A DNA stretch of 64,000 nt from UBA4738 sp002413305. GTDB taxonomy: Bacteria > Actinomycetota > UBA4738. The notes below the pieces were generated by a model, which saw only the letters and a list, made by a program, of their open reading frames with translations, was not told where the DNA came from and ran no database searches. A program made the translations under genes and the position numbers. The stretch covers positions 1-64,000 of the forward strand of contig DAIUAM010000004.1 in NCBI GenBank assembly GCA_036847185.1, read 5' to 3'. Below are positions 7,707 through 15,279 of this stretch, in pieces. Each line of letters opens with the position of its first letter. Position 1 is the stretch's first letter.

Positions 7707-8167
7707 TCCCACACCCCGTGTTCGATCCGTTTGAGGCGCCGCTCCCGGACCAGCTCGGACGCATCGACCAGCCGCTGCAGCGAATCCGGCTCGTTCAGCG
7801 CCCCGGCCAGCACGCCGGCCAGGTCGCGCTGCGACAGCACGCCCACGAGCTTGCCGTCGTCCAGCACGGGCAGGTGGCGGATCCACCGGTCGGCCATGAT
7901 CTTCGCCGCTTCGCGGAACGACGTCCCCGGCCCCACGGTGACCAGGTCCTTCGTCATCACCTCGGAGACGCGGACGTCCTCGGGGCGGACCCCGTGGGCC
8001 ACGGCCTTCAGGACGTCGCGTTCGGTGAGGATGCCGACCAGGTCCTCGCCGTCCATGACCAGGAGCGAACCGGTCTGCTGCTCCCACATCTTCTTCGCCG
8101 CGGAGGCCAGCGTGTCGTCGGACTGGTCCATCACCGCGGCCTTGGTCATGATCTCGGAGACCCTCAC
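7703..8167 (-). CDS. CBS-domain pair protein
   Basis: A 154-residue protein made of two tandem CBS domains (about 1-60 and 65-125), with repeated signatures VSEIMTKAAVMD/VSEVMTKDLVTV and GILTERDVLKAV/GVLSQRDLAGVL, followed by a short charged helix (VRERRLKRIEHG). CBS pairs bind adenosine nucleotides and act as energy sensors. The GTG start overlaps the citrate synthase stop (GTGA), so it is translationally coupled to gltA and may report or modulate energy state at the entry of the TCA cycle. That role is inferred from context. No catalytic domain is attached. Confidence 0.9.
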   Translation of the reverse strand: MRVSEIMTKAAVMDQSDDTLASAAKKMWEQQTGSLLVMDGEDLVGILTERDVLKAVAHGVRPEDVRVSEVMTKDLVTVGPGTSFREAAKIMADRWIRHLPVLDDGKLVGVLSQRDLAGVLAGALNEPDSLQRLVDASELVRERRLKRIEHGVWD

Positions 8168-9321
8168 GAGACCGCCTCCTCCCCGGGCGCGTCTTCGGGT
8201 TCCTCCCGCTCCTCGATCGGCACCCAGCGCTGGTCGCGGGGACCGATGTATTCGGACTCCGGCCGGATCAGGCGGTTGTCCGAGTACTGCTCGCGGATGT
8301 GCGCGGTCCAGCCGGCGGCCCGCCCGGCGGCGAACATCGGCGTGAACAGGTCCGTGGCCAGGCCGAGGGAGTGAAGCACCGCGGCCATGTAGAAGTCGAC
8401 GTTGGGGTACAGGCCCTTCTCGTCCATCACCACCTGCTCGACCCGTTGGCTGATGTCGAACCACTTCGTGTCGCCGGTGTGCTCGCCGAGCTCCCGGGCC
8501 AGGGTGCGCAGGATCGTCGCGCGGGGATCCTCGGTCTTGTAGACGCGGTGGCCGAAGCCCATGATCCGTTCCTTCCGGGCGAACAGGTCCTTCACGAAGC
8601 CGTCCGCGCGCTCCGGCTCGCCGATCTCCTCGAGCATGCGCATGGCCTGCTCGTTCGCCCCTCCGTGCAGCGGTCCCTTCAGCGCGGCGATGGCGGCCAC
8701 AACGCTCGAGTGCATGTCCGAAAGGGTCGAAGCGACCACCCGGGCGCAGAACGTGGATGCGTTCATGGTGTGGTCGACGTAGGCGATGAAGGCCGTGTCC
8801 ATGGCGTCGGCCATCTCCTGTGAGGGCTCCTCGCCGATGAGCATGTACAGGAAGTTGGCCGCGTGCGGGAGCTTGGGGTTCGGCACGACCGGGTCCAGGC
8901 CCCGGCGGTGCCGGTCGTAGTACGCGATCAGGGTGGGGAGCAGCGAGATGATCCGGATCGCCTTGCGGTAGTTCGCCTCCGGCGACTGGTCCCACCCGTC
9001 CGGGTCGTACGCGCTGGCCGCCGACACGCCGGTTCGAAGCATCGACATCGGCGAGGTCTGCTTGGCCAGCGTGGGCATGAGGTCCGCCACGAAGTCGGCC
9101 GCCTCCCGGTCGTTCACCATCTGCTCCAGGAGCTCTTCGAGTTCGATCTGGGTCGGCAGCCGAAGGTGGTGGACGAGGTAGGTGACCTCTTCGAACGTGG
9201 AGTGCCTGGCGAGGTCGTCGATCGAATACCCCACGTACCAGAGCTTCCCCAGCTTGCCGTCGATGTCGGAGATCGCGGTCTGCGCCGCGACGACCTCCTC
9301 CAACCCTCTGGTTCCTGGCAC
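8164..9321 (-). CDS. gltA: Citrate synthase
   Basis: Condenses acetyl-CoA with oxaloacetate to citrate. The 385 residues match the short bacterial type. Catalytic residues are visible: His in AYVDHTMNAST, His near 220 in GPLHGGANEQ, and Asp near 308 in YPNVDFYMA; the GFGHRVYK motif is near 257. The GTG start follows a GGAGTCGAC ribosome binding site, and a TACACT -10 box lies at 9358-9353. It is divergent from icd with 88 bp between, so both can be controlled together. A 2-methylcitrate synthase activity cannot be excluded in an organism that metabolises propionyl-CoA, but the TCA neighbours favour citrate synthase. Confidence 0.93.
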   Translation of the reverse strand: MPGTRGLEEVVAAQTAISDIDGKLGKLWYVGYSIDDLARHSTFEEVTYLVHHLRLPTQIELEELLEQMVNDREAADFVADLMPTLAKQTSPMSMLRTGVSAASAYDPDGWDQSPEANYRKAIRIISLLPTLIAYYDRHRRGLDPVVPNPKLPHAANFLYMLIGEEPSQEMADAMDTAFIAYVDHTMNASTFCARVVASTLSDMHSSVVAAIAALKGPLHGGANEQAMRMLEEIGEPERADGFVKDLFARKERIMGFGHRVYKTEDPRATILRTLARELGEHTGDTKWFDISQRVEQVVMDEKGLYPNVDFYMAAVLHSLGLATDLFTPMFAAGRAAGWTAHIREQYSDNRLIRPESEYIGPRDQRWVPIEEREEPEDAPGEEAVS

Positions 9322-9352
9322 GTCGACTCCTGGTCGCTGGCCCTCGAATCCG

Positions 9353-9376
9353 AGTGTACCCTCCGTCGTCTAGCAT
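9353..9376. promoter_or_regulatory. Divergent -10 elements for gltA and icd
   Basis: On the minus strand TACACT (9358 to 9353) fits a -10 box for gltA. On the plus strand TAGCAT (9371-9376) fits a -10 box for icd, followed by an AGGAGG ribosome binding site at 9395-9400. The -35 regions are not obvious. Confidence 0.45.
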
Positions 9377-9409
9377 CGACTGACCGAACGAACCAGGAGG
9401 CGACGAGAC

Positions 9410-10492
9410 ATGGCGCACACGGTGACGCTCATCCCCGGCGACGGGGTCGGGCCGGAGCTCTCGGAGGCGACCCGGCGGGTCCTCGAGGGGACCGGGGTGG
9501 AGTTCGAATGGGACGTGCAGGAGGCCGGTGCGGACGTCATGGAGACCTACGGGACCCCACTCCCCGAGCAGGTCCTGGACTCGATCCGCCGGAACGGCGT
9601 GGCCATCAAGGGCCCCATCACCACGCCGGTGGGGACCGGGTTCCGGAGCGTGAACGTCGCCCTGCGCAAGGAGCTCGACCTCTACTGCTGCCTCCGTCCG
9701 TGCAAGTCCTACAAGGGCGTCCGGTCGCGCTACCGCGACGTCGACATCGTGATCTGTCGCGAGAACATGGAGGACCTCTACGCCGGGATCGAGTTCGAAC
9801 AGGGCAAGCCGGAGACCGCGAAGCTGATCGAGGTGCTGGAGCTGCTCTCCCAGAGGAAGATCCGCGAGGACTCGGGCATCTCGATCAAGCCGATCAGCGT
9901 GGAAGGCACGAAGCGGATCGTCAGGTACGCCTTCGACTACGCCCGGACCTACGGCCGGAAGAAGGTCACCGCCGTGCACAAGGCGAACATCATGAAGTTC
10001 ACCGATGGGCTGTTCCTGCAGACGGCCCGTGAGGTGGCCGAGGGCTACCCGGACATCACGTTCGAGGACCGCATCGTCGACAACTGTTCGATGCAGCTGG
10101 TCCAGCGCCCCGAGGAGTTCGACGTGCTGGTGCTCCCCAACCTGTACGGGGACATCGTCTCCGACCTCTGCGCGGGGCTGATCGGCGGGCTGGGGGTGGC
10201 GCCGGGCGCGAACATCGGCGACGACGTGGCCGTGTTCGAGGCCACCCACGGCAGCGCACCGAAGTACACGGGCATGAACAAGGTCAACCCGATGGCCATG
10301 ATGTTCAGCGGCGTGCTCATGCTCCGGCATCTGAACGAGGACGACGCCGCGAACCGGCTGGAGGCCGCACTGGCCGCGGTGATCGAAGAGGGCAAGTCGG
10401 TGACCTACGACATGAAGCCGACCCGCGAGGACCCGACCGCGGTGGGGACGAGCGACGTGGCCGATGCGGTGATCGAGAAGCTCGGCGCGTAG
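9410..10492 (+). CDS. icd: Isocitrate dehydrogenase, predicted NADP-type
   Basis: A 360-residue decarboxylating dehydrogenase of the isocitrate/isopropylmalate family. The substrate loop GFRSVNVALRKELDLY has the Ser/Asn/Arg pattern of isocitrate rather than isopropylmalate enzymes. The catalytic lysine lies in HKANIMKF, and the metal aspartates in LPNLYGDIVSD. After HGSAP the cofactor site reads Lys285-Tyr286, the pair that (as Lys344/Tyr345) selects NADP in E. coli Icd. A paralogue at 15280-16359 has Asp-Ile in the same positions. AGGAGG lies about 9 nt before the ATG. It feeds 2-oxoglutarate into the cycle and would supply NADPH. Confidence 0.93.
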   Translation: MAHTVTLIPGDGVGPELSEATRRVLEGTGVEFEWDVQEAGADVMETYGTPLPEQVLDSIRRNGVAIKGPITTPVGTGFRSVNVALRKELDLYCCLRPCKSYKGVRSRYRDVDIVICRENMEDLYAGIEFEQGKPETAKLIEVLELLSQRKIREDSGISIKPISVEGTKRIVRYAFDYARTYGRKKVTAVHKANIMKFTDGLFLQTAREVAEGYPDITFEDRIVDNCSMQLVQRPEEFDVLVLPNLYGDIVSDLCAGLIGGLGVAPGANIGDDVAVFEATHGSAPKYTGMNKVNPMAMMFSGVLMLRHLNEDDAANRLEAALAAVIEEGKSVTYDMKPTREDPTAVGTSDVADAVIEKLGA

Positions 10493-10579
10493 GCGGGCGG
10501 GCGTTCCGATCCGTGCTCCGGTACCTCGAACCCGGGGCCGCCGCTACCCGAACGCGCGTGCTCGCTTCGATTCAAGGCA

Positions 10580-10610
10580 CCTCCCCTTCCGGCCGAAGGT
10601 ACTAGGGAGG
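10580..10610 (+). other. Hairpin in the 5' region of pilT
   Basis: CCTCCC (10580-10585) pairs with GGGAGG (10605-10610) around an inner CTTC/GAAG stem with a CGGCC loop; GTACTA is unpaired. It lies about 45 bp upstream of pilT and 90 bp after icd, so it may be a weak terminator for icd or a leader structure. There is no T tract. Confidence 0.4.
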
Positions 10611-10655
10611 CCACCGCCCCCCGGTTCGACCTGTTAGAGGAGGCTGAGGAAGCCC

Positions 10656-11735
10656 TTGCTCGACATCGACGCGCTCCTACGCACGCTGGCGCAGAACAAA
10701 GGCTCCGATCTGCATCTCAAAGTGGGTGCCTCGCCCGTGATCCGGGTCGATGGCGTGCTTCGCCGGCTCCAGGCACCTACCCTGACGCCGGCCGACACAT
10801 CGATGGTGGCCCGGTCCATCATGCCGGCGGACCGCCGGGAGAAGCTCGAACAGGAGGACGAAGCCGACTTCGCGTACTCCGTCTCGGGCGTGGGCCGGTT
10901 CCGGGTCAACGCCTTCAAACAACGCGGTTCGATCAGCATGGTGTTCCGGCTCGTCCGGATGGGGAGCCAGTCGTTCGAGGATCTCGGGCTCCCGGACGTC
11001 ATCCGCGAGCTGGCCGACGCGCCCCGCGGCTTGATCCTCGTCACGGGGCCGACCGGTTCGGGGAAGACGACGACGCTGGCCGCGATGATCGACCACATCA
11101 ACAACACCAAGCCCGTCCACATCCTGACGGTAGAGGACCCCATCGAGGTCCTGCACGCCGATCGCTTGGCCAGCATCAACCAGCGGGAGATCGGGGTGGA
11201 CACCGAGAACTTCGTGAACGCCATGCGAGCCGCCATGCGGCAGGACCCGGACGTGATCCTGATCGGCGAGATGCGTGACCCCGAGACCGTGGCCGCGGCG
11301 CTGGCCGCGGGCGAGACAGGCCACCTGGTCCTGTCGACGCTGCACACGCAGACGGCGACCGAGACGATCAACCGGGTGGTGGACTTCTTCCCCCCCACCC
11401 AGCAGCACCAGGTCCGGGTCAGCCTGGCCAGCGTGCTCAGCGGCGTCATCTGCCAGCGGCTGGTCTCCCGATCGGGGGGCGGCCGGGTGCCGGCGCTCGA
11501 GATCATGGTCAACAACGGACGGACGGCCGAGCGGATCCTGGACCCGGACCGGACCTCGGAGATCGAAGAGATCATCGCCGAGGGCTCGTTCTACGGCATG
11601 CAGACGTTCGACCAGTCCCTGCTCGGGCTCGTGATGAAGCGGCTGGTCACCACGGAGGAGGCCCTGCACGCCTCGACCAACCCCCACGACTTCATGCTGG
11701 CCTTGGAGCAGGCCGGGGAGACCGTCCCCGCCTGA
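10656..11735 (+). CDS. pilT: PilT-family twitching motility ATPase
   Basis: A 359-residue hexameric secretion ATPase of the PilT (retraction) type. An N-terminal PAS-like domain (SDLHLKVGASPVIRVDG) precedes the RecA-like core. Walker A is GPTGSGKTTT near residue 131, the Asp box near 158 is TVEDPIEVLH, Walker B near 203 is VILIGEMRDPET with the PilT-type GEMRD, and a conserved HTQTATETINR box follows. The start is TTG with AGGAGG and GAGGAAG upstream. No pilin, PilB, PilC or prepilin peptidase is encoded in this window, so its machine must be elsewhere. The flanking genes are metabolic. Confidence 0.93.
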   Translation: MLDIDALLRTLAQNKGSDLHLKVGASPVIRVDGVLRRLQAPTLTPADTSMVARSIMPADRREKLEQEDEADFAYSVSGVGRFRVNAFKQRGSISMVFRLVRMGSQSFEDLGLPDVIRELADAPRGLILVTGPTGSGKTTTLAAMIDHINNTKPVHILTVEDPIEVLHADRLASINQREIGVDTENFVNAMRAAMRQDPDVILIGEMRDPETVAAALAAGETGHLVLSTLHTQTATETINRVVDFFPPTQQHQVRVSLASVLSGVICQRLVSRSGGGRVPALEIMVNNGRTAERILDPDRTSEIEEIIAEGSFYGMQTFDQSLLGLVMKRLVTTEEALHASTNPHDFMLALEQAGETVPA

Positions 11736-11756
11736 CGCTCCACGCCGACGCGCCAT

Positions 11757-11773
11757 CGCCGGCCTCGCCGGCG
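11757..11773 (+). terminator. GC-rich hairpin after pilT
   Basis: CGCCGGC and GCCGGCG form a perfect 7-bp stem with a CTC loop, 21 bp after the pilT stop. It is followed by GCCCCTCCC rather than T residues, so it would be an imperfect intrinsic terminator. A TACGAT -10 for mdh follows at 11795-11800. Confidence 0.4.
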
Positions 11774-11828
11774 GCCCCTCCCACCCGTTCTCGGTACGAT
11801 GGCTGCCCACGGCACAGGAGGCGGATGC

Positions 11829-12755
11829 ATGCGGGTGACGATCGTGGGAAGCGGGTTCGTGGGAGCGACGGCTTCGATGCGCGTCGTGCAGAAGGGCCTG
11901 GCGGACGAGGTCGTGATGGTCGACATCATCGAGGGACTTCCGCACGGGCTGTCGCTGGACATGCGCGAGTCGGCGCCCATCGAGGGATTCGAGCCGAACA
12001 TCCGGGGGACGAATGACTACGCCGACACCGCAGAGAGCGACGTCGTGGTGATCACCGCCGGGCTTCCGCGACAGCCGGGGATGAGCCGGATGGACCTGCT
12101 GGACAAGAACGCGGGGATCATGCGGGACGTGGCGTCGAAGGTGGCAGAGCATTCGCCGGACGCGATCCTGATCGTGGTCAGCAACCCCCTCGACGAGATG
12201 ACCTTCCTCGCCTCCGAGGTGACGGGCTTCCCGAAGGAGCGGGTGATGGGCATGGCCGGCGTGCTGGACTCTTCACGCCTCCGCTACTTCATCGCCGAGG
12301 AGCTCGGCGTATCGCCCACCGCGGTCGAAGCCATGACCCTCGGCTCCCACGGCGACGCGATGGTGCCGCTGCCACGCCAGGCGACGGTCGAAGGCAAGCC
12401 GCTCACCGAGCTGGCGGACGACGCGACGCTCGAACGCCTCTACCAGCGGACCCGGGACGGCGGCGCCGAGATCGTCGGCCTGTTGAAGAAGGGCAGCGCC
12501 TACTACGCGCCGTCGGCGGCCATCGCCCAGATGGTGAACGCGATCGCCGGCGACACCAAGGAGCTGCTGCCGGTGTGCGCCTGGTGCACGGGCCAGTACG
12601 GGATCGACCAGGTGTATGTCGGCGTCCCCGCGAAGCTGGGCCGGCGGGGGGTCGAAGAGATCGTGGAGCTCGACCTCAACGAGGACGAGCTCCGTCAGTT
12701 GCGCGACGCGGCCGAAGGCATCCGCGCCAAGTGCGCGGACCTCGCGAAGCTGTAG
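11829..12755 (+). CDS. mdh: Malate dehydrogenase (LDH-like)
   Basis: A 308-residue NAD-dependent malate dehydrogenase of the LDH-like group. The Rossmann glycine motif is VTIVGSGFVGATAS (3-16). The substrate-selecting loop GLPRQPGMSRMDLL carries the malate-type arginine and the PGMSR motif. The catalytic His lies in TLGSHGDAMVPL and the Asp/Arg segment in GVLDSSRLRYFI. I chose the ATG at 11829, which has ACAGGAGG upstream, over the ATG at 11799. It oxidises malate to oxaloacetate next to the fumarase genes, giving the order mdh, fumarase alpha, fumarase beta. Confidence 0.94.
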   Translation: MRVTIVGSGFVGATASMRVVQKGLADEVVMVDIIEGLPHGLSLDMRESAPIEGFEPNIRGTNDYADTAESDVVVITAGLPRQPGMSRMDLLDKNAGIMRDVASKVAEHSPDAILIVVSNPLDEMTFLASEVTGFPKERVMGMAGVLDSSRLRYFIAEELGVSPTAVEAMTLGSHGDAMVPLPRQATVEGKPLTELADDATLERLYQRTRDGGAEIVGLLKKGSAYYAPSAAIAQMVNAIAGDTKELLPVCAWCTGQYGIDQVYVGVPAKLGRRGVEEIVELDLNEDELRQLRDAAEGIRAKCADLAKL

Positions 12756-12805
12756 CCGGTTCCGGCGCGGGGGCTCCCGGGTCCCCACAAGGAGCGGTGA
12801 GTACG

Positions 12806-13669
12806 ATGGGCTCCGTGGCCGGGGTTCGCGAAGTCCACGTCGACGAGGTCGAGCGGGCCGTGCGGGAGCTCTGCATGGAGATCTGCTACAGCGTGCCTCC
12901 CGAGATGGTCGAACTGATGCGCCGGGCCCGCGAACGGGAGGAGTCGCCGCTCGGCCGGCAGATCCTCGACCGGCTGCTCGAGAACCAGGATCTGGCTGCG
13001 GAGGGCGAATACCCGTACTGCCAGGACACGGGCTACACGGTGGTGTTCCTCGACGTGGGCCAGGACGTGCACCTGGCCGGAGGGGACCTGTCCCTAGCGG
13101 TTGACCGGGGTGTGGCGTCCGGCTACGCGGACGGCTACCTGCGAGGGTCGATCGTCCGAGACCCGCTGTTCGACCGGCGGAACACCGGCGACAACACGCC
13201 GGCGTTCGTCCACACACGCCTGGTCCCCGGCGACGAGGTCCGGATCCAGGTGGACGCGAAGGGCGCCGGCTCCGAGAACATGGGGCGCCACGCGATGCTG
13301 AAGCCCTCCGACGGACTGGAGGGCGTGCGTTCGTTCGTCCTGCGCGCCGTGGCCGAGAGCGGGCCGAACGCCTGCCCGCCCGGGATCATCGGGGTCGGGA
13401 TCGGGGGGAACTTCGAGATGTGCGCGGTGCTGGCCAAACGTGCGCTGATGCGGACGGTCGGCCAGCCGTCGCCGGACCCGCGCGTCGCGGAGCTCGAGGC
13501 CGAACTCTACGAGCAGTGCAACGCGCTGGGCCTCGGGCCGGAGGCGCTCGGGGGCACGCAGACCGTGCTGGCCGTGCACGTCGAAACCATGGCCACGCAC
13601 ATCGCGTCGCTGCCGGTCGCGGTGAACATCGAATGCCACGCCCACCGGACCGGCGTGCGGGTGATCTGA
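12806..13669 (+). CDS. Class I fumarate hydratase, alpha subunit
   Basis: Iron-sulfur (4Fe-4S) fumarase alpha subunit, 287 residues. Cluster-ligand cysteines are at about Cys72 (YPYCQDTGY), Cys189 (NACPPGIIGVGIGG) and Cys277 (NIECHAHRTG). Other signatures are FDRRNTGDNTPAFVH and AGSENMGRHAML. The two-subunit form is typical of anaerobic and deep-branching bacteria; related tartrate dehydratases share this architecture, but the adjacent mdh supports fumarase. The ATG at 12806 is about 11 nt from AAGGAG, and the in-frame GTG at 12797 is an alternative start. The beta subunit is not adjacent: a secreted-protein gene intervenes. Confidence 0.9.
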   Translation: MGSVAGVREVHVDEVERAVRELCMEICYSVPPEMVELMRRAREREESPLGRQILDRLLENQDLAAEGEYPYCQDTGYTVVFLDVGQDVHLAGGDLSLAVDRGVASGYADGYLRGSIVRDPLFDRRNTGDNTPAFVHTRLVPGDEVRIQVDAKGAGSENMGRHAMLKPSDGLEGVRSFVLRAVAESGPNACPPGIIGVGIGGNFEMCAVLAKRALMRTVGQPSPDPRVAELEAELYEQCNALGLGPEALGGTQTVLAVHVETMATHIASLPVAVNIECHAHRTGVRVI

Positions 13670-14323
13670 GTGCGCCGCCCGTACGGGAGGATGGTGACCG
13701 GCATCGTCGCGGCCGGCGTGCTGTGCGCCGGGGTCGTCCTCACCCAGCCGTCGCCCACCCGGGCCCTGGAGGGTCGGTCGACCTGCAGCCCTCTGACGCC
13801 CGGCGAGCGCGATGCGGTCTCGCGGGCCGCGGCCGCCATCCTTCGGGCCCGCTCGCGGATCGTCGAGATCGGAAATATGGCGTATCCGCTGACGTGGGAC
13901 CATCCCATGATCGAGGGAGTGCGTGTGAGCTTGGCCCGGGGCGTATCGACCGCCCGCTTCCACCCCCTACTGCCCGCCGATCCCCTGGCCTGCAGACAGC
14001 TCATCCAGTCCGTATGGACCGACCCCGAGCGGAGCGAGCTCCTGATCGAATATCGGACCGGGATCAAGGTCACCGAGGAGCCCTACCATCGGCCCTCGCC
14101 GGGCGCGGCCGGCTACGCGATCGTAGCTCGCGAGATGCGGGGGAGCGGTGCCCAGGTGGGCATGGCGCACAGTGTGACCGCCTTGCTGATCCCCTCCGGG
14201 CCCAGCGATCCGAGCCCCGCCTCGGTCGGCTTCGTGCTCCCCGGCGTCTCCATCGTCGTCTACGGGTGGGAGGTCCATTACTCGACCGCGGTGCTGGCCC
14301 GCGTGGCCGGCACCATGGGCTGA
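13670..14323 (+). CDS. Putative secreted protein within the fumarase operon
   Basis: A 217-residue protein I do not recognise. An N-terminal hydrophobic segment (MVTGIVAAGVLCAGVVLTQ) after basic residues looks like a signal peptide with cleavage near TRALEG. The mature part has two cysteines (STCSPLTPGE and PLACRQLIQ) that could form a disulfide, and a hydrophobic segment near the C-terminus (VGFVLPGVSIVVYGWEV). The GTG start abuts the fumarase alpha stop, and the fumarase beta gene starts 12 bp after its stop, so it is co-transcribed with both. An alternative ATG is at 13691. Function is unknown, and an exported protein in this position is unexpected. Confidence 0.65.
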   Translation: MRRPYGRMVTGIVAAGVLCAGVVLTQPSPTRALEGRSTCSPLTPGERDAVSRAAAAILRARSRIVEIGNMAYPLTWDHPMIEGVRVSLARGVSTARFHPLLPADPLACRQLIQSVWTDPERSELLIEYRTGIKVTEEPYHRPSPGAAGYAIVAREMRGSGAQVGMAHSVTALLIPSGPSDPSPASVGFVLPGVSIVVYGWEVHYSTAVLARVAGTMG

Positions 14324-14335
14324 GGAGGAGTCGAC

Positions 14336-14989
14336 GTGCCGGTGCAGCCGTTCGATGACGGCCCCAAACGACTGATCCCACCGCTGACGGACGCGGACGT
14401 CGAAGCCTTCGATGCCGGCGACGTCGTGCTGGTCAAGGGAACGGTGATCGGCGCGCGTGACGCGGCGCACAAACGTCTCGTGGAGATGCTCGAACGGGGA
14501 GAGGAGCTTCCCTTCGACCCCCGCGGCGCGGTGATCTACTACGTGGGCCCCACCCCGGAGCGGCCAGGCAACCCGATCGGCGCGGCCGGCCCCACCACCG
14601 CGGGTCGGATGGATCGCTACACGCCCGCCCTCCTCGAGCAGGGGGTGAAGGCGATGATCGGCAAGGGCGGCCGGGGACCCGCGATCCGCGCCGAGCTCCA
14701 GAGGCACACCGCGGTTTCCCTCGCCGCGCTCGGTGGAGGCGGGGCGCTGGCCGCCCGGGCCATCACCCGGCAGCGCATCATCGCGTTCGAAGATCTCGGC
14801 CCCGAGGCGATCCGCGAGATCGAGATGGACGATTTCCCGGTCTGGGTGGTGAACGACTGCCGCGGACGCGACTACTATGCCGAAACGATCCTCCCCTGGC
14901 GGAAAGACGAACTGCTCCCCGTGGAGCTTCGGGCGGCCGGCCGAGAGATCGGGCCATCCCAGGAACGCGGAGAGCTCGGAGGAGGGTAG
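14336..14989 (+). CDS. Class I fumarate hydratase, beta subunit
   Basis: C-terminal (beta) subunit of iron-sulfur fumarase, 217 residues, the swivelling domain that completes the active site. Recognisable segments are GDVVLVKGTVIGARDAAHKR, IYYVGPTPERPGNPIGAAGPTTAGRMD (the Gly-Pro-Thr-Thr substrate loop), MIGKGGRGPAI and VVNDCRGRDYY. The GTG start follows GAGGAGGAGTCGAC, a strong ribosome binding site. It completes the enzyme encoded upstream and is followed after 8 bp by a small Cys-rich protein gene. The C-terminal Glu/Gly-rich tail is longer than I expect for the family. Confidence 0.9.
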   Translation: MPVQPFDDGPKRLIPPLTDADVEAFDAGDVVLVKGTVIGARDAAHKRLVEMLERGEELPFDPRGAVIYYVGPTPERPGNPIGAAGPTTAGRMDRYTPALLEQGVKAMIGKGGRGPAIRAELQRHTAVSLAALGGGGALAARAITRQRIIAFEDLGPEAIREIEMDDFPVWVVNDCRGRDYYAETILPWRKDELLPVELRAAGREIGPSQERGELGGG

Positions 14990-14997
14990 TCGGGCCG

Positions 14998-15204
14998 ATG
15001 AGCGAAGGGCAGGACCACCACCATCACGGCAAGCGTGGCAGCCGGACCCTCGCCGACTACGCCCAGGACCTCGTCAAGAACTGGAACGACTACGAGGGCT
15101 CACTCGCCGACAAGGTCCGCCTCACGATCCGCAACCGGACGAAGGCCTACCTCATCCCGCCGATCAAGGGATGCTGCGGGCATCGCGGCGAACCCGGTTG
15201 TTGA
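14998..15204 (+). CDS. Small His/Cys-motif protein of the fumarase operon
   Basis: A 68-residue protein with no assignable family. It begins with a run of four histidines (EGQDHHHHGKRG), has a charged helical centre (YAQDLVKNWNDYEGSLADKV) and ends in the cysteine motif CCGHRGEPGC. Both ends look able to bind metal. The ATG start is 8 bp after the fumarase beta stop with GGAGGAGGG upstream, so it is probably co-translated. Because class I fumarase needs a labile 4Fe-4S cluster, a role in iron handling or cluster protection is a reasonable guess, but only a guess. Confidence 0.65.
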   Translation: MSEGQDHHHHGKRGSRTLADYAQDLVKNWNDYEGSLADKVRLTIRNRTKAYLIPPIKGCCGHRGEPGC

Positions 15205-15279
15205 ATGCCGGCCAAGCAGCCTCCCGGTCGGGGGGTCGAAGGAGAGAATGGCTAGGAAGCCCGCCGCCCCGACGCGACC

